Origin: Kitasatospora xanthocidica
GTDB lineage: Bacteria; Actinomycetota; Actinomycetes; Streptomycetales; Streptomycetaceae
DNA length: 64,000 nucleotides
Direction: 5' to 3'
Assembly (NCBI RefSeq): GCF_014656195.1
Contig: NZ_BNBY01000036.1
Span: forward strand, 1-64,000
The notes beneath the pieces are model-generated. The model worked only from the letters and a program-made list of their open reading frames with translations. It was not told the origin of the DNA and made no database searches. Below are positions 53,722 through 62,118 of this stretch, in pieces (position 1 is the first letter of the stretch; each line of letters begins with the position of its first letter). The translations under genes were made by a program, and so were the position numbers.

Positions 53722-54750
53722 GTGACGACGAATGTTCCCGGTGCCAAGTTGATCCTGCTGACCACGACCCACCGGGTCGCGCCCGGGTTGTTGGCGTGGC
53801 CGGCGTGGGAGGCGTTGCGGTCGGCGGGGCGGGTGCTGGTGGGGGACGAGGGGCATCCGCAGGTGGCCGCGGTGCGGCAGGCCGGGGTGGCGGTGGAGGT
53901 GGCGGCCGCCGGGTCGGTGCCCGGGCTGGCGCGCCTGCTGACCGAGCGGCCCGCCGCGGAGGGGGCGACGGTGTGGCTGGGCAGTCCGGACGGGGATCCG
54001 GGGCTGACGGACGCGCTGGCGCGGCTCGCGGTGGAGCGGGCGGGTGAGGTGCCGGAGATCGAGGTGCTGCCGGGCTCGTACGACCTGCCGGGGTCGCGGC
54101 TGCTGGACCTGGTGACGGTGATGGACCGGCTGCGCTCGCCGGGCGGCTGCCCGTGGGACGCCGAGCAGACGCACGAGAGCCTGGTGAAGTACCTGGTCGA
54201 GGAGGCGTACGAGCTGGTCGAGGCGATCGAGGAGGGGGACCGGGAGACGCTGCGCGAGGAGCTGGGCGACGTGCTGCTGCAGGTGTTCTTCCACTCCCGG
54301 ATCGCCGAGGAGCACCCGACCGAGCCGTTCACCGTGGACGACGTGGCCGGTGACATCGTCGAGAAGCTGATGTACCGGCATCCGCACGTGTTCGGGGACG
54401 TGGAGGCCGGGGGCGCCGCCGAGGTGGAGGCGAACTGGGAGCAGCTGAAGGCCACGGAGAAGGCGGACCGCGAGTCGGTGCTGGACGGTGTGCCGGCCGG
54501 GCTGCCCGCGTTGGCGTACGCGGCGAAGCTGGTGTCGCGGGTGCGCCGGGCGGGCTTCACGGGGGTGCCGGACGAGCCGTACGAGCTGCCGGCGGAGGTG
54601 ACCGCGGAGTCGGCGGGCCGGCTGCTGCTGGCGGTGGCGCAGCGGGCGCACGACGCCGGGGTGGACGTGGACGCGGCGCTGCGCTCGGCCGCGCGCGGTT
54701 ACCGGGACGCGGTGCGCGCGGCCGAGGGCCTTAAGCCGGACGAGGAGTAG
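53722..54750 (+). CDS. mazG: Nucleoside triphosphate pyrophosphohydrolase, MazG family
   Basis: MazG hydrolyses (d)NTPs to NMP and pyrophosphate, cleansing damaged nucleotides and moderating ppGpp effects. The 342-residue protein has an N-terminal alpha/beta segment (about 1-110) and then the MazG helical domain with LVTVMDRLRSPGGCPWDAEQTHESL and the metal-binding EExxE...ExxD pattern (VEEAYELVEAIEEGD, then REELGDVLLQVFFHSRIAEE). GTG 53722 begins the conserved TTNVPGAKLILLTTTHRVAPGL; earlier codons are low complexity. The TAG stop lies in a degenerate ~24-bp repeat (54727-54812). Confidence 0.93.
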   Translation: MTTNVPGAKLILLTTTHRVAPGLLAWPAWEALRSAGRVLVGDEGHPQVAAVRQAGVAVEVAAAGSVPGLARLLTERPAAEGATVWLGSPDGDPGLTDALARLAVERAGEVPEIEVLPGSYDLPGSRLLDLVTVMDRLRSPGGCPWDAEQTHESLVKYLVEEAYELVEAIEEGDRETLREELGDVLLQVFFHSRIAEEHPTEPFTVDDVAGDIVEKLMYRHPHVFGDVEAGGAAEVEANWEQLKATEKADRESVLDGVPAGLPALAYAAKLVSRVRRAGFTGVPDEPYELPAEVTAESAGRLLLAVAQRAHDAGVDVDAALRSAARGYRDAVRAAEGLKPDEE

Positions 54751-54812
54751 GGCCTCAGGCCGGAGGAGGAGTTACGGACTCAGGCCGGACGAGGCGTAGG
54801 GCCTCAGGCCGC
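54727..54812. repeat. Degenerate ~24-bp tandem repeat spanning the mazG stop
   Basis: Units GGCCTTAAGCCGGACGAGGA, GGCCTCAGGCCGGAGGAGGA and GGACTCAGGCCGGACGAGGC, each ending GTA or GTTA, follow one another at 54727, 54751 and about 54776, with a partial fourth. The repeat duplicates the last codons and stop of mazG, and its tail abuts the 3' end of the SDR-like gene on the other strand. Confidence 0.75.
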
Positions 54813-55229
54813 CGTGGCGGTGGCCCGGACGGGGTGCCGCTGCGGCGGGACGAGTTCGCCGATGGCCTCGCCGACGAGGACGACGAGTTCGGCGAGGCGT
54901 TCCAGGTCGAGGTGGTCGGGCAGGTCGGCGAGGGAGATGATCCGCTCGCCGTCCGGGCCGGCGACGGCGAAGAGGTCGATCGGCCCGAGGTGCTTCTCCG
55001 CGGTGTCGACGAGGGCGGCGACGTCGCTGGGGCGGCGGATGTCGCCGGAGACGCCCACGACGGGGCAGCCCGGCCGGTCGAGTTCGGCGGCGAGGTCCTC
55101 GGCGATGCCGACGTGCTGGTCGGCGATCAGCATTCCGGCGGCGCCGGCGGCGGAGAACCGGCGGGCGAGGCCGGAGCCCGACCCGCCGTCGAGTACTGCG
55201 ATGACGACGACTGACCCGCTGACCCGCAT
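54804..55229 (-). CDS. Shortened SDR-like Rossmann protein
   Basis: The 141-residue protein has the start of a short-chain dehydrogenase: VVVIAVLDGGSGSGLARRFSAAGA as a cofactor loop, an AD dinucleotide-specificity site, and GDIRRPSDVAALVDTAEKHLGPIDLFAVAG where SDRs have the D-x-x-D and NAG strands. It stops well before the Tyr-x-x-x-Lys catalytic pair and the C-terminal half, ending in a helix (AELVVLVGEAIGELVPPQRH). It may be a binding or regulatory relic rather than an enzyme. ATG 55229 has GGAG in front. A perfect inverted repeat lies 48 bp upstream. It is convergent with mazG. Confidence 0.7.
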   Translation of the reverse strand: MRVSGSVVVIAVLDGGSGSGLARRFSAAGAAGMLIADQHVGIAEDLAAELDRPGCPVVGVSGDIRRPSDVAALVDTAEKHLGPIDLFAVAGPDGERIISLADLPDHLDLERLAELVVLVGEAIGELVPPQRHPVRATATAA

Positions 55230-55277
55230 GGTCTGCTCCTCCCTGTGGGCGACACCGCACCGGCGCCCACGCGCACT

Positions 55278-55310
55278 GCGGAGGATCGTAGGCAGGTCCT
55301 GATCCTCCGC
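55278..55310. promoter_or_regulatory. 10-bp inverted repeat upstream of the SDR-like gene
   Basis: Perfect arms GCGGAGGATC (55278-55287) and GATCCTCCGC (55301-55310) are separated by 13 bp. It is placed as an operator for the SDR-like gene and possibly for the divergent P450 gene. The binding protein is unknown. Confidence 0.5.
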
Positions 55311-55417
55311 AACAGGGATTACCCCTCAGGTGACCAGGCTCACGCCTGCCGTCCGGCCAAGAGCTGTCCAAGAGCCGTCCACGGCCCGTCCACGGGTCGT
55401 CCACGGAGTGTTGGCGC

Positions 55418-55483
55418 ACCGGTCGCATGTCGTCGGCACACCGGTCGCATGCCGTCGGCGCGGAGGCCGCACGCCGTTGACGC
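55418..55483. repeat. Three 22-bp tandem units upstream of the P450 gene
   Basis: Units at 55418-55439, 55440-55461 and 55462-55483 share a ...GCATGCCGTCGGC... core; the first two differ at two bases, the third is diverged. A shorter CCGTCCACGG repeat precedes them (about 55366-55410). The gap 55230-55540 shows no other feature besides the inverted repeat. Confidence 0.7.
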
Positions 55484-55540
55484 GGGGTGGCGCGCGTCCT
55501 GCGGGAGGGGGTGCGGACACCCACCGGATACGGTCGACCC

Positions 55541-56920
55541 ATGCCAGCTCAGCCCGACGCCCCCTTCGCGGAGCCCGCCGCCCAGCAGCCCGACGCCCCG
55601 GCCCCGGAGCCGGCGGCCCCCGCCTCGCCGCCCGCCGCGCCGCAGCTGTTCACCTGGGAGTTCGCCGCCGACCCGTACCCCGCCTACGCCTGGCTGCGCG
55701 AGCACGCCCCGGTGCACCGCACCAAGCTGCCCAGCGGTGTCGAGGCCTGGCTGGTGACCAGGTACGCGGACGCCCGGCAGGCGCTCGCGGACAGCCGGCT
55801 GTCGAAGAACCCGGCGCACCACAGCGAGCAGGCGCACCGCACCGGCCGGGTGGGCATCCCGGGGGAGCGGCAGGCGGATCTGATGACCCACCTGTTGAAC
55901 ATCGACCCGCCGGACCACACCCGGCTGCGCCGGCTGGTGTCGAAGGCGTTCACCCCGCGCCGGGTGGCGGAGTTCGAGCCGCGGGTGCAGCAGCTCACGG
56001 ACCGGCTGATCGACGGTTTCGCGCAGCGCGGTTCGGCGGACCTGATCCACGAGTTCGCCTTCCCGCTGCCCATCTACGCGATCTGCGACATGCTGGGCGT
56101 GCCGGCCGAGGACCAGGACGACTTCCGCGACTGGGCGGGGATGATGATCCGGCACGGCGGCGGTCAACGCGGTGGCGTGGGCCGGGCGGTGAAGCGGATG
56201 CGGGCGTACCTGCTGGAGCTGATCCACCGCAAGCGGGCGGACCTCGGGGACGACCTGATCTCGGGTCTGATCAGGGCGAGCGACCACGGCGAGCACCTGA
56301 CCGAGAACGAGGCCGCGGCGATGGCCTTCATCCTCCTCTTCGCCGGTTTCGAGACGACGGTGAACCTCATCGGCAACGGGACGTACGCGCTGCTGCGCGA
56401 TCCGGGGCAGCGCCGGTTGCTGCAGGAGTCGGTGGCGCGCGGGGAGAGCGCGCTGCTGGAGACGGGGATCGAGGAACTCCTGCGCTACGACGGGCCGGTG
56501 GAGCTGGCGACCTGGCGGTTCGCGACGCAGCCGCTGACCATCGGCGGGGTGGAGATCCCGGTGGGCGATCCGGTGCTGGTGGTGCTCGCCGCGGCGGACC
56601 GCGATCCGGCCCGGTTCGCGGACGAGAACACCCTGGACCTGGCCAGAACGGACAATCCGCACCTGGGCTTCGGGCACGGCATCCACTACTGCATCGGAGC
56701 CCCGCTGGCCCGGCTGGAGGGGCGGGCGGCGCTGGCCACGCTGCTTTCCCGGCTGCCGGATCTGCGGCTCGCGGAAAGTCCGGAGAATCTGCGCTGGCGA
56801 GGTGGTCTCATCATGCGTGGCCTGCGGGAACTCCCGGTCGAATTCAGTCCGGAGAGCCGCTCCCCGCATACGCTTCCCCAGGCCCCCGCGCACGCTCCTT
56901 CCGCGCCCCTGACAAATTGA
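55541..56920 (+). CDS. Cytochrome P450
   Basis: The 459-residue soluble P450 is typical of bacterial CYP families. The I-helix oxygen-binding motif is FAGFETTVNL, the K-helix ExxR is EELLRY, and the heme loop is FGHGIHYCIGAPLARLEG with the axial Cys. The first 50 residues are Ala/Pro-rich. ATG 55541 was chosen because the upstream in-frame extension is Arg-rich and lacks homology. No ferredoxin, reductase or biosynthetic gene cluster is adjacent, so it is probably a standalone housekeeping-type CYP; its substrate is not predictable. A terminator follows. Confidence 0.94.
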   Translation: MPAQPDAPFAEPAAQQPDAPAPEPAAPASPPAAPQLFTWEFAADPYPAYAWLREHAPVHRTKLPSGVEAWLVTRYADARQALADSRLSKNPAHHSEQAHRTGRVGIPGERQADLMTHLLNIDPPDHTRLRRLVSKAFTPRRVAEFEPRVQQLTDRLIDGFAQRGSADLIHEFAFPLPIYAICDMLGVPAEDQDDFRDWAGMMIRHGGGQRGGVGRAVKRMRAYLLELIHRKRADLGDDLISGLIRASDHGEHLTENEAAAMAFILLFAGFETTVNLIGNGTYALLRDPGQRRLLQESVARGESALLETGIEELLRYDGPVELATWRFATQPLTIGGVEIPVGDPVLVVLAAADRDPARFADENTLDLARTDNPHLGFGHGIHYCIGAPLARLEGRAALATLLSRLPDLRLAESPENLRWRGGLIMRGLRELPVEFSPESRSPHTLPQAPAHAPSAPLTN

Positions 56921-56937
56921 CACGAAGTGACGGTGGG

Positions 56938-56968
56938 CCGGGTGACGCGCTGACGGAGCGTCGCCCGG
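56938..56968 (+). terminator. Terminator after the P450 gene
   Basis: An 11-bp stem with one G-T pair (56938-56948 with 56958-56968) lies 17 bp after the stop. Confidence 0.7.
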
Positions 56969-57137
56969 AGCCTTTGAATCAGGGTGTGAAGGACCATCAA
57001 TCCGGACATAACGCCGCCGTTGGTAGGCGATCGGACACGCGCCGTAATTTCTGTGTGATATCGGTGATATGAGCTTGTGATTGGTCTGAGGATCTGTCTA
57101 CTCTCCCTGGAGTTCGCAGCTGCGGACCTCGTGCGCG

Positions 57138-57320
57138 GAACGCCGAATCCTGCCCGCCGCGTCACGGGAAACCGACCAGAACCCTGGGCAGGGGCGGGGG
57201 ACCCAGGTTTGTTGCCGTCCCCACGGCTTGGGGTGAAGCCGCCCGAGCGGAATCGTTTCCGCGTACGGCGGCCGGGCCACCTCCCGGTCCGAACCCGACA
57301 GCTCACCTCGCAGGCGTGCG
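57138..57320 (+). ncRNA. ydaO/yuaA c-di-AMP riboswitch upstream of rpf
   Basis: The stretch carries the landmarks of the ydaO class in order: CGCCGAATCCTG (57141), GGGAAACCGACCAGA, GGGGGACCCAGG (57196-57208), GGGGTGAAGCCGCC (57230), and near the end GAACCCGACAGCTCACC followed by CGCAGGCGT. It ends about 16 bases before the rpf ATG. In streptomycetes and relatives c-di-AMP binding to this element switches off rpf and other cell-wall hydrolase genes. The gap 56921-57335 otherwise holds the P450 terminator and presumably the riboswitch promoter. Confidence 0.92.
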
Positions 57321-57335
57321 GAGAGGGACCTCTTC

Positions 57336-58130
57336 ATGCTGTTCGTTGGAACTGGCCGCCACCGTCGTCGCACCCAGGCCGAGAAGGCCATCGCCGTCGC
57401 GGGTGTGGCCGGCGTCGGACTCGCGATGCCGCTCCTCACCGCCACCGGCGCCTCCGCCGCCCCGGCCTCCACCTGGGACGCCGTCGCCCAGTGCGAGAGC
57501 GGCGGCAACTGGAGCATCAACACCGGCAACGGCTTCTACGGGGGCCTGCAGTTCACCTCCAGCACCTGGAAGGCGTACGGCGGCACCTCCTTCGCGCCGC
57601 AGGCCAACCAGGCCAGCAAGGGCCAGCAGATCTCGATCGCCGAGAAGGTGCTCGCCTCGCAGGGCCCGGGCGCCTGGCCGGTCTGCTCCCAGAAGGCCGG
57701 GCTGAGCAAGGGCGGCGCCCCGGCGTCGGTCGACACCTCCTCGGACGCCAAGCCGCAGTCCGCCCCGCAGCAGCAGACGCCCAAGCGGCAGCAGGCCCAG
57801 AAGCCGGTCGAGAAGCCCGTCCAGAAGCCGGCCGAGAAGCCCGCCCAGAAGCAGGCCCCGAAGCACGCCGCGCCGCAGCAGGCCGAGAAGCCCGTCGACC
57901 AGTCGGCGCAGCAGTACGTCCCCAAGCACGCGGCCCCGTCCGCCGCCCAGCCGGCCCCGGCCGCGCAGACCGGCCACGACTACACCGTCCGCGCCGGTGA
58001 CACCCTGTCGACCATCGCCGCCACCCAGGGTGTGTCCGGCGGCTGGCACGCGCTCTACGACGGCAACCGCGGCACCGTCGGCGGCGACCCGGACCTGATC
58101 CTGCCCGGCCAGGTCCTGCACCTCGGCTGA
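57336..58130 (+). CDS. rpf: Resuscitation-promoting factor: secreted transglycosylase with LysM domain
   Basis: Rpf cleaves peptidoglycan during spore germination and resuscitation. The 264-residue protein has a signal peptide (cleavage near ASAAPAS), then the Rpf lysozyme-like domain (WDAVAQCESGGNWSINTGNGFYGGLQFTSSTWKAYGG) with the catalytic Glu in CESGG, and ending in ICSQ-like VCSQK. A Lys/Pro/Gln-rich linker with KPxEKP repeats follows (about 140-205), then a C-terminal LysM (YTVRAGDTLSTIAA, then LILPGQVLHLG). It lies directly behind a c-di-AMP riboswitch. ATG 57336 follows GAGAGG. Confidence 0.95.
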   Translation: MLFVGTGRHRRRTQAEKAIAVAGVAGVGLAMPLLTATGASAAPASTWDAVAQCESGGNWSINTGNGFYGGLQFTSSTWKAYGGTSFAPQANQASKGQQISIAEKVLASQGPGAWPVCSQKAGLSKGGAPASVDTSSDAKPQSAPQQQTPKRQQAQKPVEKPVQKPAEKPAQKQAPKHAAPQQAEKPVDQSAQQYVPKHAAPSAAQPAPAAQTGHDYTVRAGDTLSTIAATQGVSGGWHALYDGNRGTVGGDPDLILPGQVLHLG

Positions 58131-58522
58131 GCCGCCCCGCCCGGGAGGCACGCCCGGCCGGGGGAGACGCTCCGGCCCCGGGAAGTGCTTCCGCCCCGGG
58201 GAGGCGCGCCCGGCCCCGGGACGCGCTCCCGCCCCGGGCGCCGCGCCCGCCCCGGAGCCGTCCCTCCGGGGCCGCAACGCCCGTGCGGGCGAATGGGGTC
58301 GGCGCTACCGGCCCCCTTCGTCCGCATTCGCCCGTCCCGGGCGGACAAGGTGGGACAAGCAGGTGAACTACCGGGGGGTAGCGGGGCCACACGCTGAGAC
58401 GGGACCCAGGTCGACGTGGCCCCGGGAGCCCGGGCGGCTAGGCTCTGGTCCGTAACGACTCCGCAATCGTCCTGCCGACAGCACCAGCGTCAGCCGGACC
58501 TGCTTCCGCTAGGAGATGCCTC
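58131..58522. other. 392-bp gap upstream of eno with degenerate GC repeats and an inverted repeat
   Basis: The first part (58131-58260) is a run of degenerate CCCCGGG-GGCGC units with no coding pattern. CGGGCGAATG (58286-58295) and CATTCGCCCG (58325-58334) form a perfect 10-bp dyad with a 29-bp spacer. A TAGGCT at 58439-58444 is a plausible eno -10 element. Confidence 0.5.
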
Positions 58523-59809
58523 GTGCCGTCCATCGATGTCGTCGTAGCCCGTGAGATCCTCGACTCGCGCGGCAACCCCACGGTCGAGGTCGAGGTCGGC
58601 CTCGACGACGGCAGCACGGGTCGTGCCGCTGTCCCCTCGGGTGCCTCCACCGGTGCCTTCGAGGCGCTGGAGCTGCGCGACGGTGACAAGAACCGCTACT
58701 TCGGCAAGGGCGTGGAGAAGGCCGTCCTGGCCGTCATCGAGCAGATCGGCCCGGAGCTGGTCGGCTACGACGCCACCGAGCAGCGCCTGATCGACCAGGC
58801 CATGCTCGACCTCGACGCCACCCCGGACAAGTCCTCGCTCGGCGCCAACGCCATCCTGGGCGTCTCGCTGGCCGTCGCGCACGCCGCCTCCGAGGCCAGC
58901 GACCTGCCGCTGTTCCGCTACCTGGGCGGCCCGAACGCGCACGTCCTGCCGGTCCCGATGATGAACATCCTCAACGGCGGCTCGCACGCGGACTCCAACG
59001 TCGACATCCAGGAGTTCATGATCGCCCCGATCGGCGCGGAGTCCTTCTCCGAGGCCGTCCGCTGGGGCGTCGAGGTCTACCACACCCTCAAGGGCGTGCT
59101 GAAGGAGCGCGGCCTGTCCACCGGCCTCGGCGACGAGGGCGGCTTCGCGCCGAACCTGGACAGCAACCGCGAGGCCCTGGACCTGATCACCGAGGCCATC
59201 CAGAAGGCCGGCTACGTGCCCGGCCGTGACGTCGCGCTGGCCCTGGACGTCGCCGCCTCCGAGTTCTACAAGGACGGCGCCTACCAGTTCGAGGGCAAGG
59301 CCCTCTCGGCCGCCGAGCTGATCGAGTACTACGCCGAGCTCGTCGCCGCCTACCCGCTGGTCTCCATCGAGGACCCGCTGGACGAGTCGGACTGGGACGG
59401 CTGGAAGGCCATGACCGTCAAGCTGGGCGACAAGGTCCAGCTGGTCGGCGACGACCTGTTCGTCACCAACCCGGCCCGCCTGGCCAAGGGCATCGAGACC
59501 GCCACCGCCAACGCGCTGCTGGTGAAGGTCAACCAGATCGGCTCGCTGACCGAGACCCTGGACGCCGTCGAGCTGGCCCAGCGCAACGGCTACCGCTGCA
59601 TGATGTCGCACCGTTCCGGCGAGACCGAGGACGTCACCATCGCCGACCTGGCCGTCGCCACCAACTGCGGCCAGATCAAGACCGGTGCCCCGGCCCGCTC
59701 CGAGCGCGTCGCCAAGTACAACCAGCTGCTGCGCATCGAGGAGATCCTCGACGACGCCGCCGAGTACGCCGGCCGCGGCGCCTTCCCGCGCTTCAAGCAC
59801 GAGGGCTGA
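58523..59809 (+). CDS. eno: Enolase (phosphopyruvate hydratase)
   Basis: Enolase converts 2-phosphoglycerate to phosphoenolpyruvate in glycolysis. The 428-residue protein has the N-terminal AREILDSRGNPTVEVEV, GLGDEGGFAPNL (catalytic base region), SIEDPLDESDWDGW (metal ligands), LVKVNQIGSLTET (catalytic Lys), and the signature CMMSHRSGETED. GTG 58523 gives the exact family N-terminus. It leads an eno-ftsB-DUF501-ppx operon, which is ancient in actinobacteria. Confidence 0.98.
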   Translation: MPSIDVVVAREILDSRGNPTVEVEVGLDDGSTGRAAVPSGASTGAFEALELRDGDKNRYFGKGVEKAVLAVIEQIGPELVGYDATEQRLIDQAMLDLDATPDKSSLGANAILGVSLAVAHAASEASDLPLFRYLGGPNAHVLPVPMMNILNGGSHADSNVDIQEFMIAPIGAESFSEAVRWGVEVYHTLKGVLKERGLSTGLGDEGGFAPNLDSNREALDLITEAIQKAGYVPGRDVALALDVAASEFYKDGAYQFEGKALSAAELIEYYAELVAAYPLVSIEDPLDESDWDGWKAMTVKLGDKVQLVGDDLFVTNPARLAKGIETATANALLVKVNQIGSLTETLDAVELAQRNGYRCMMSHRSGETEDVTIADLAVATNCGQIKTGAPARSERVAKYNQLLRIEEILDDAAEYAGRGAFPRFKHEG

Positions 59810-59903
59810 GACCGCGAGGTAGCGCAAGCCTGACCGGTGCCCCGCCGTTCACCCCGTAGGGTGGACGGCGGGGCACCGTCGCGACCAGGAGGGGATACGG
59901 GAG

Positions 59904-60410
59904 ATGGCAGGCTGGAGGATTCCGGGCTTGGCGGCCCGGCCTCGGTTCACGAGCCGGGCGACCGTCCTCGTCCTGGTGCTCTGCTCGCTGGTGGCGATCC
60001 TCGCCTACCCGACGCGGCAGTTCATCTCCCAGCGCGCCGAGATCTCCGCCCAGCGGGCGAAGGCCGACCACGCGCGCCAGCAGGTCGAGCAGCTGCGCCG
60101 GGAGAAGGCCCGCTGGCAGGACCCGGAGTACGTCAAGGCGCAGGCGCGCGCCCGGCTGCACTACGCGGTGCCGGGGGAAACCCCGTACATCGCGGTGGAC
60201 CCGGCCGGGCAGGCCTCCGCCAAGCCGTCCTCGTCCGCCGCCGGTGCCCCGGCGGCCGGTGTGGCAGCCGGTCAGCCGAAGGCCGCCAAGCCCTGGTACG
60301 CCAGCATCTGGGACTCGGTCGACGCCGCCGACACGGCCGCGCCGGCCCCCGCCGCCCCCCTTCCGCTCCCACCGTCCCCCGTTGGAGACACCTCCCCCCA
60401 TGACCACTGA
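59904..60410 (+). CDS. FtsB/DivIC-like septum formation protein
   Basis: FtsB-type proteins bridge FtsL and FtsQ in the division machinery. The 168-residue protein has one transmembrane helix (about 20-36, ATVLVLVLCSLVAILAYP), then a periplasmic-facing coiled coil (QRAEISAQRAKADHARQQVEQLRREKARWQDPEYVKAQARARLHYAVPGE), and a Pro/Ala-rich tail. The D-P-x-Y-V-x-x-x-A-R-x-x-L motif is characteristic. ATG 59904 follows AGGAGGGGATACGGGAG. It overlaps the DUF501 gene by 11 bp. Confidence 0.9.
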   Translation: MAGWRIPGLAARPRFTSRATVLVLVLCSLVAILAYPTRQFISQRAEISAQRAKADHARQQVEQLRREKARWQDPEYVKAQARARLHYAVPGETPYIAVDPAGQASAKPSSSAAGAPAAGVAAGQPKAAKPWYASIWDSVDAADTAAPAPAAPLPLPPSPVGDTSPHDH

Positions 60411-61122
60411 GAACCACCCCTCCGTCTCCGACGCCGACGTCGCGGCCATCGCCGCCCAGCTCGGCCGGGTGCCGCGCGGCCTGCGCGGCGTGGCGCACCG
60501 CTGCCCCTGCGGCAACCCGGACGTCGTGGAGACGGCCCCCCGGCTGCCGGACGGCACGCCGTTCCCGACGCTGTACTACCTGACCTGCCCCAAGGCCGCC
60601 TCGCTGATCGGCACCCTGGAGGCGGACGGCGTGATGAAGGACCAGACGGCCCGGCTCGCCGAGGACCCGGAGCTGGCCGCCGCCTACCAGAAGGCGCACG
60701 AGGACTACATCGCCCGGCGCGACGCGATCGAGGTGCTGGAGGGCTTCCCGAGCGCCGGCGGCATGCCGGACCGGGTGAAGTGCCTGCACGTGCTGGTCGG
60801 CCACTCGCTGGCGGCCGGCGAGGGCGTCAACCCGCTCGGCGACGAGGCGATCGGGATGCTGGAGGAGTGGTGGGCCAAGGGCCCGTGCGTCTCCCCGGCC
60901 GAGGTCGAGGCCGCCGGGGAGCGGGTCGCCCGCAACCGGGCCAAGGAGCAGGACCACGAGGCCGTGATCGCCGCCAAGCAGCAGAAGACGGCCGAGCGCG
61001 CCGCCAAGAAGCTCGCCGCGGACGACCTCCCGCAGGACGGTGCCACGCAGGACGGTGCCACGCAGGACGGTGCCGGACAGGACGGTGCGCAGGACACCGA
61101 CGGGCAGCAGGAGTCGCGGTGA
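60400..61122 (+). CDS. DUF501 family protein
   Basis: The 240-residue protein has the DUF501 core: CPCGNPDVVETAPRLPDGTPFPTLYYLTCPKA (Cys pair and Arg/Cys-rich region), then HVLVGHSLAAGEGVNPLGDEA, and a Lys/Ala C-terminal part. A QDGAT repeat (three 15-bp units) ends it, just before ppx. Function is unknown; the constant eno-ftsB-DUF501-ppx neighbourhood suggests a link with division or polyphosphate/stress metabolism. ATG 60400 overlaps the ftsB stop region. Its stop overlaps the ppx GTG start. Confidence 0.9.
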   Translation: MTTENHPSVSDADVAAIAAQLGRVPRGLRGVAHRCPCGNPDVVETAPRLPDGTPFPTLYYLTCPKAASLIGTLEADGVMKDQTARLAEDPELAAAYQKAHEDYIARRDAIEVLEGFPSAGGMPDRVKCLHVLVGHSLAAGEGVNPLGDEAIGMLEEWWAKGPCVSPAEVEAAGERVARNRAKEQDHEAVIAAKQQKTAERAAKKLAADDLPQDGATQDGATQDGAGQDGAQDTDGQQESR

Positions 61123-61124
61123 CC

Positions 61125-62060
61125 ATGACCCGGGTGGCCGCGATCGACTGCGGCACCAACTCGATCCGGCTGCTGGTCGCCGACCTGGACCCGGAGACCG
61201 GGGAGATCACCGACCTCGACCGCCGGATGCTCGTCAACCGGCTGGGCCAGGACGTGGACCGGACCGGCCGGCTGCACCCCGACGCGCTGGCCCGCACCTT
61301 CGCGGCCTGCCGGGAGTACCAGGAGATCATCTCCGGCTTCGGCGTCGGCCCGGAGCGGCTGCGCTTCGTCGCCACCAGCGCCTCCCGGGACGCCGAGAAC
61401 AGCGACGAGTACACCAAGGGCGTGCGCGACATCCTGGGCGTCGAGCCGGAGGTGGTGAGCGGCGAGGAGGAGGCCCGGCTGTCCTTCCTGGGCGCCACCA
61501 AGGAGCTGACGGGCGACCGCTTCCCCGCTCCGTACCTGGTGTTCGACCTGGGCGGCGGCTCGACCGAGTTCGTGCTCGGGTCGGACGACGTCCAGGCGGC
61601 GCGCTCGGTGGACATCGGCTGCGTGCGGCTCACCGAGCGGCATTTCGGCGGGGCCGAGCTGCCCTCCGCGGAGCAGGTCGCCGAGGCCCGGGCGCACGTG
61701 CGGGCCGAGCTGGACCGGGCCGAGGAGGCCGTGCCGCTGACCGGTGCGGCGACCCTGGTGGGCCTGGCCGGAACGGTCACCACGGTGTCCGCGATCGCCC
61801 AGGGCCTGTCGGGCTACGACTCGGCGGCGATCCACCACTCGCGGCTCAGCCGGGAGCGGGTCGCGGAGATCGCCGGTGAGCTGCTGGCCGCGACCCACGC
61901 CGAGCGCGCGGCCATCCCGTCGATGCACCCGGGCCGGGTGGACGTGATCGCGGCCGGGGCGCTGGAGCTGCTGGAGATCATGGAGCGGACCGGCGCCGCC
62001 GAGCTGGTCGTGAGCGAGCACGACATCCTGGACGGGATCGCCTGGGGTATCGCCTCCTGA
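61125..62060 (+). CDS. ppx: Exopolyphosphatase / guanosine pentaphosphate phosphohydrolase (Ppx/GppA)
   Basis: Ppx/GppA enzymes degrade polyphosphate or pppGpp. The 311-residue actin-fold protein has the phosphate loop AIDCGTNSIRLLVADLD (about 5-21), VSGEEEARLSF, LVFDLGGGSTEFVLG, and GLAGTVTTV. ATG 61125 gives the familiar MTRVAAIDCGTNS; an in-frame GTG at 61119 overlaps the previous stop (GTGA) and lies at better distance from AGGAG, so it may be used. The gene ends with a strong terminator. Confidence 0.94.
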   Translation: MTRVAAIDCGTNSIRLLVADLDPETGEITDLDRRMLVNRLGQDVDRTGRLHPDALARTFAACREYQEIISGFGVGPERLRFVATSASRDAENSDEYTKGVRDILGVEPEVVSGEEEARLSFLGATKELTGDRFPAPYLVFDLGGGSTEFVLGSDDVQAARSVDIGCVRLTERHFGGAELPSAEQVAEARAHVRAELDRAEEAVPLTGAATLVGLAGTVTTVSAIAQGLSGYDSAAIHHSRLSRERVAEIAGELLAATHAERAAIPSMHPGRVDVIAAGALELLEIMERTGAAELVVSEHDILDGIAWGIAS

Positions 62061-62082
62061 CCCCTTGCGGGGCTTACCCGAA

Positions 62083-62118
62083 CCGGCCCCGGCACCCCTT
62101 TCGGGGAGCCGGGGCCGG
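62083..62118 (+). terminator. Terminator after ppx
   Basis: A 16-bp stem with one mismatch (62083-62098 with 62103-62118, loop TTTC) follows the stop. A smaller CCCC/GGGG hairpin (62061-62072) precedes it. Confidence 0.85.

Noticed and set aside
55418..55483. CRISPR-like repeat array
   Set aside because: Units are directly adjacent 22-mers without spacers, and no cas genes are present.
55541..56920. Part of a secondary-metabolite gene cluster because of the P450
   Set aside because: Neighbours are housekeeping genes; no PKS, NRPS, terpene or tailoring cluster is present.
57060..57100. Second Rex site near TTGTGATTGG upstream of rpf
   Set aside because: Only one half-site is present; the second arm is missing.
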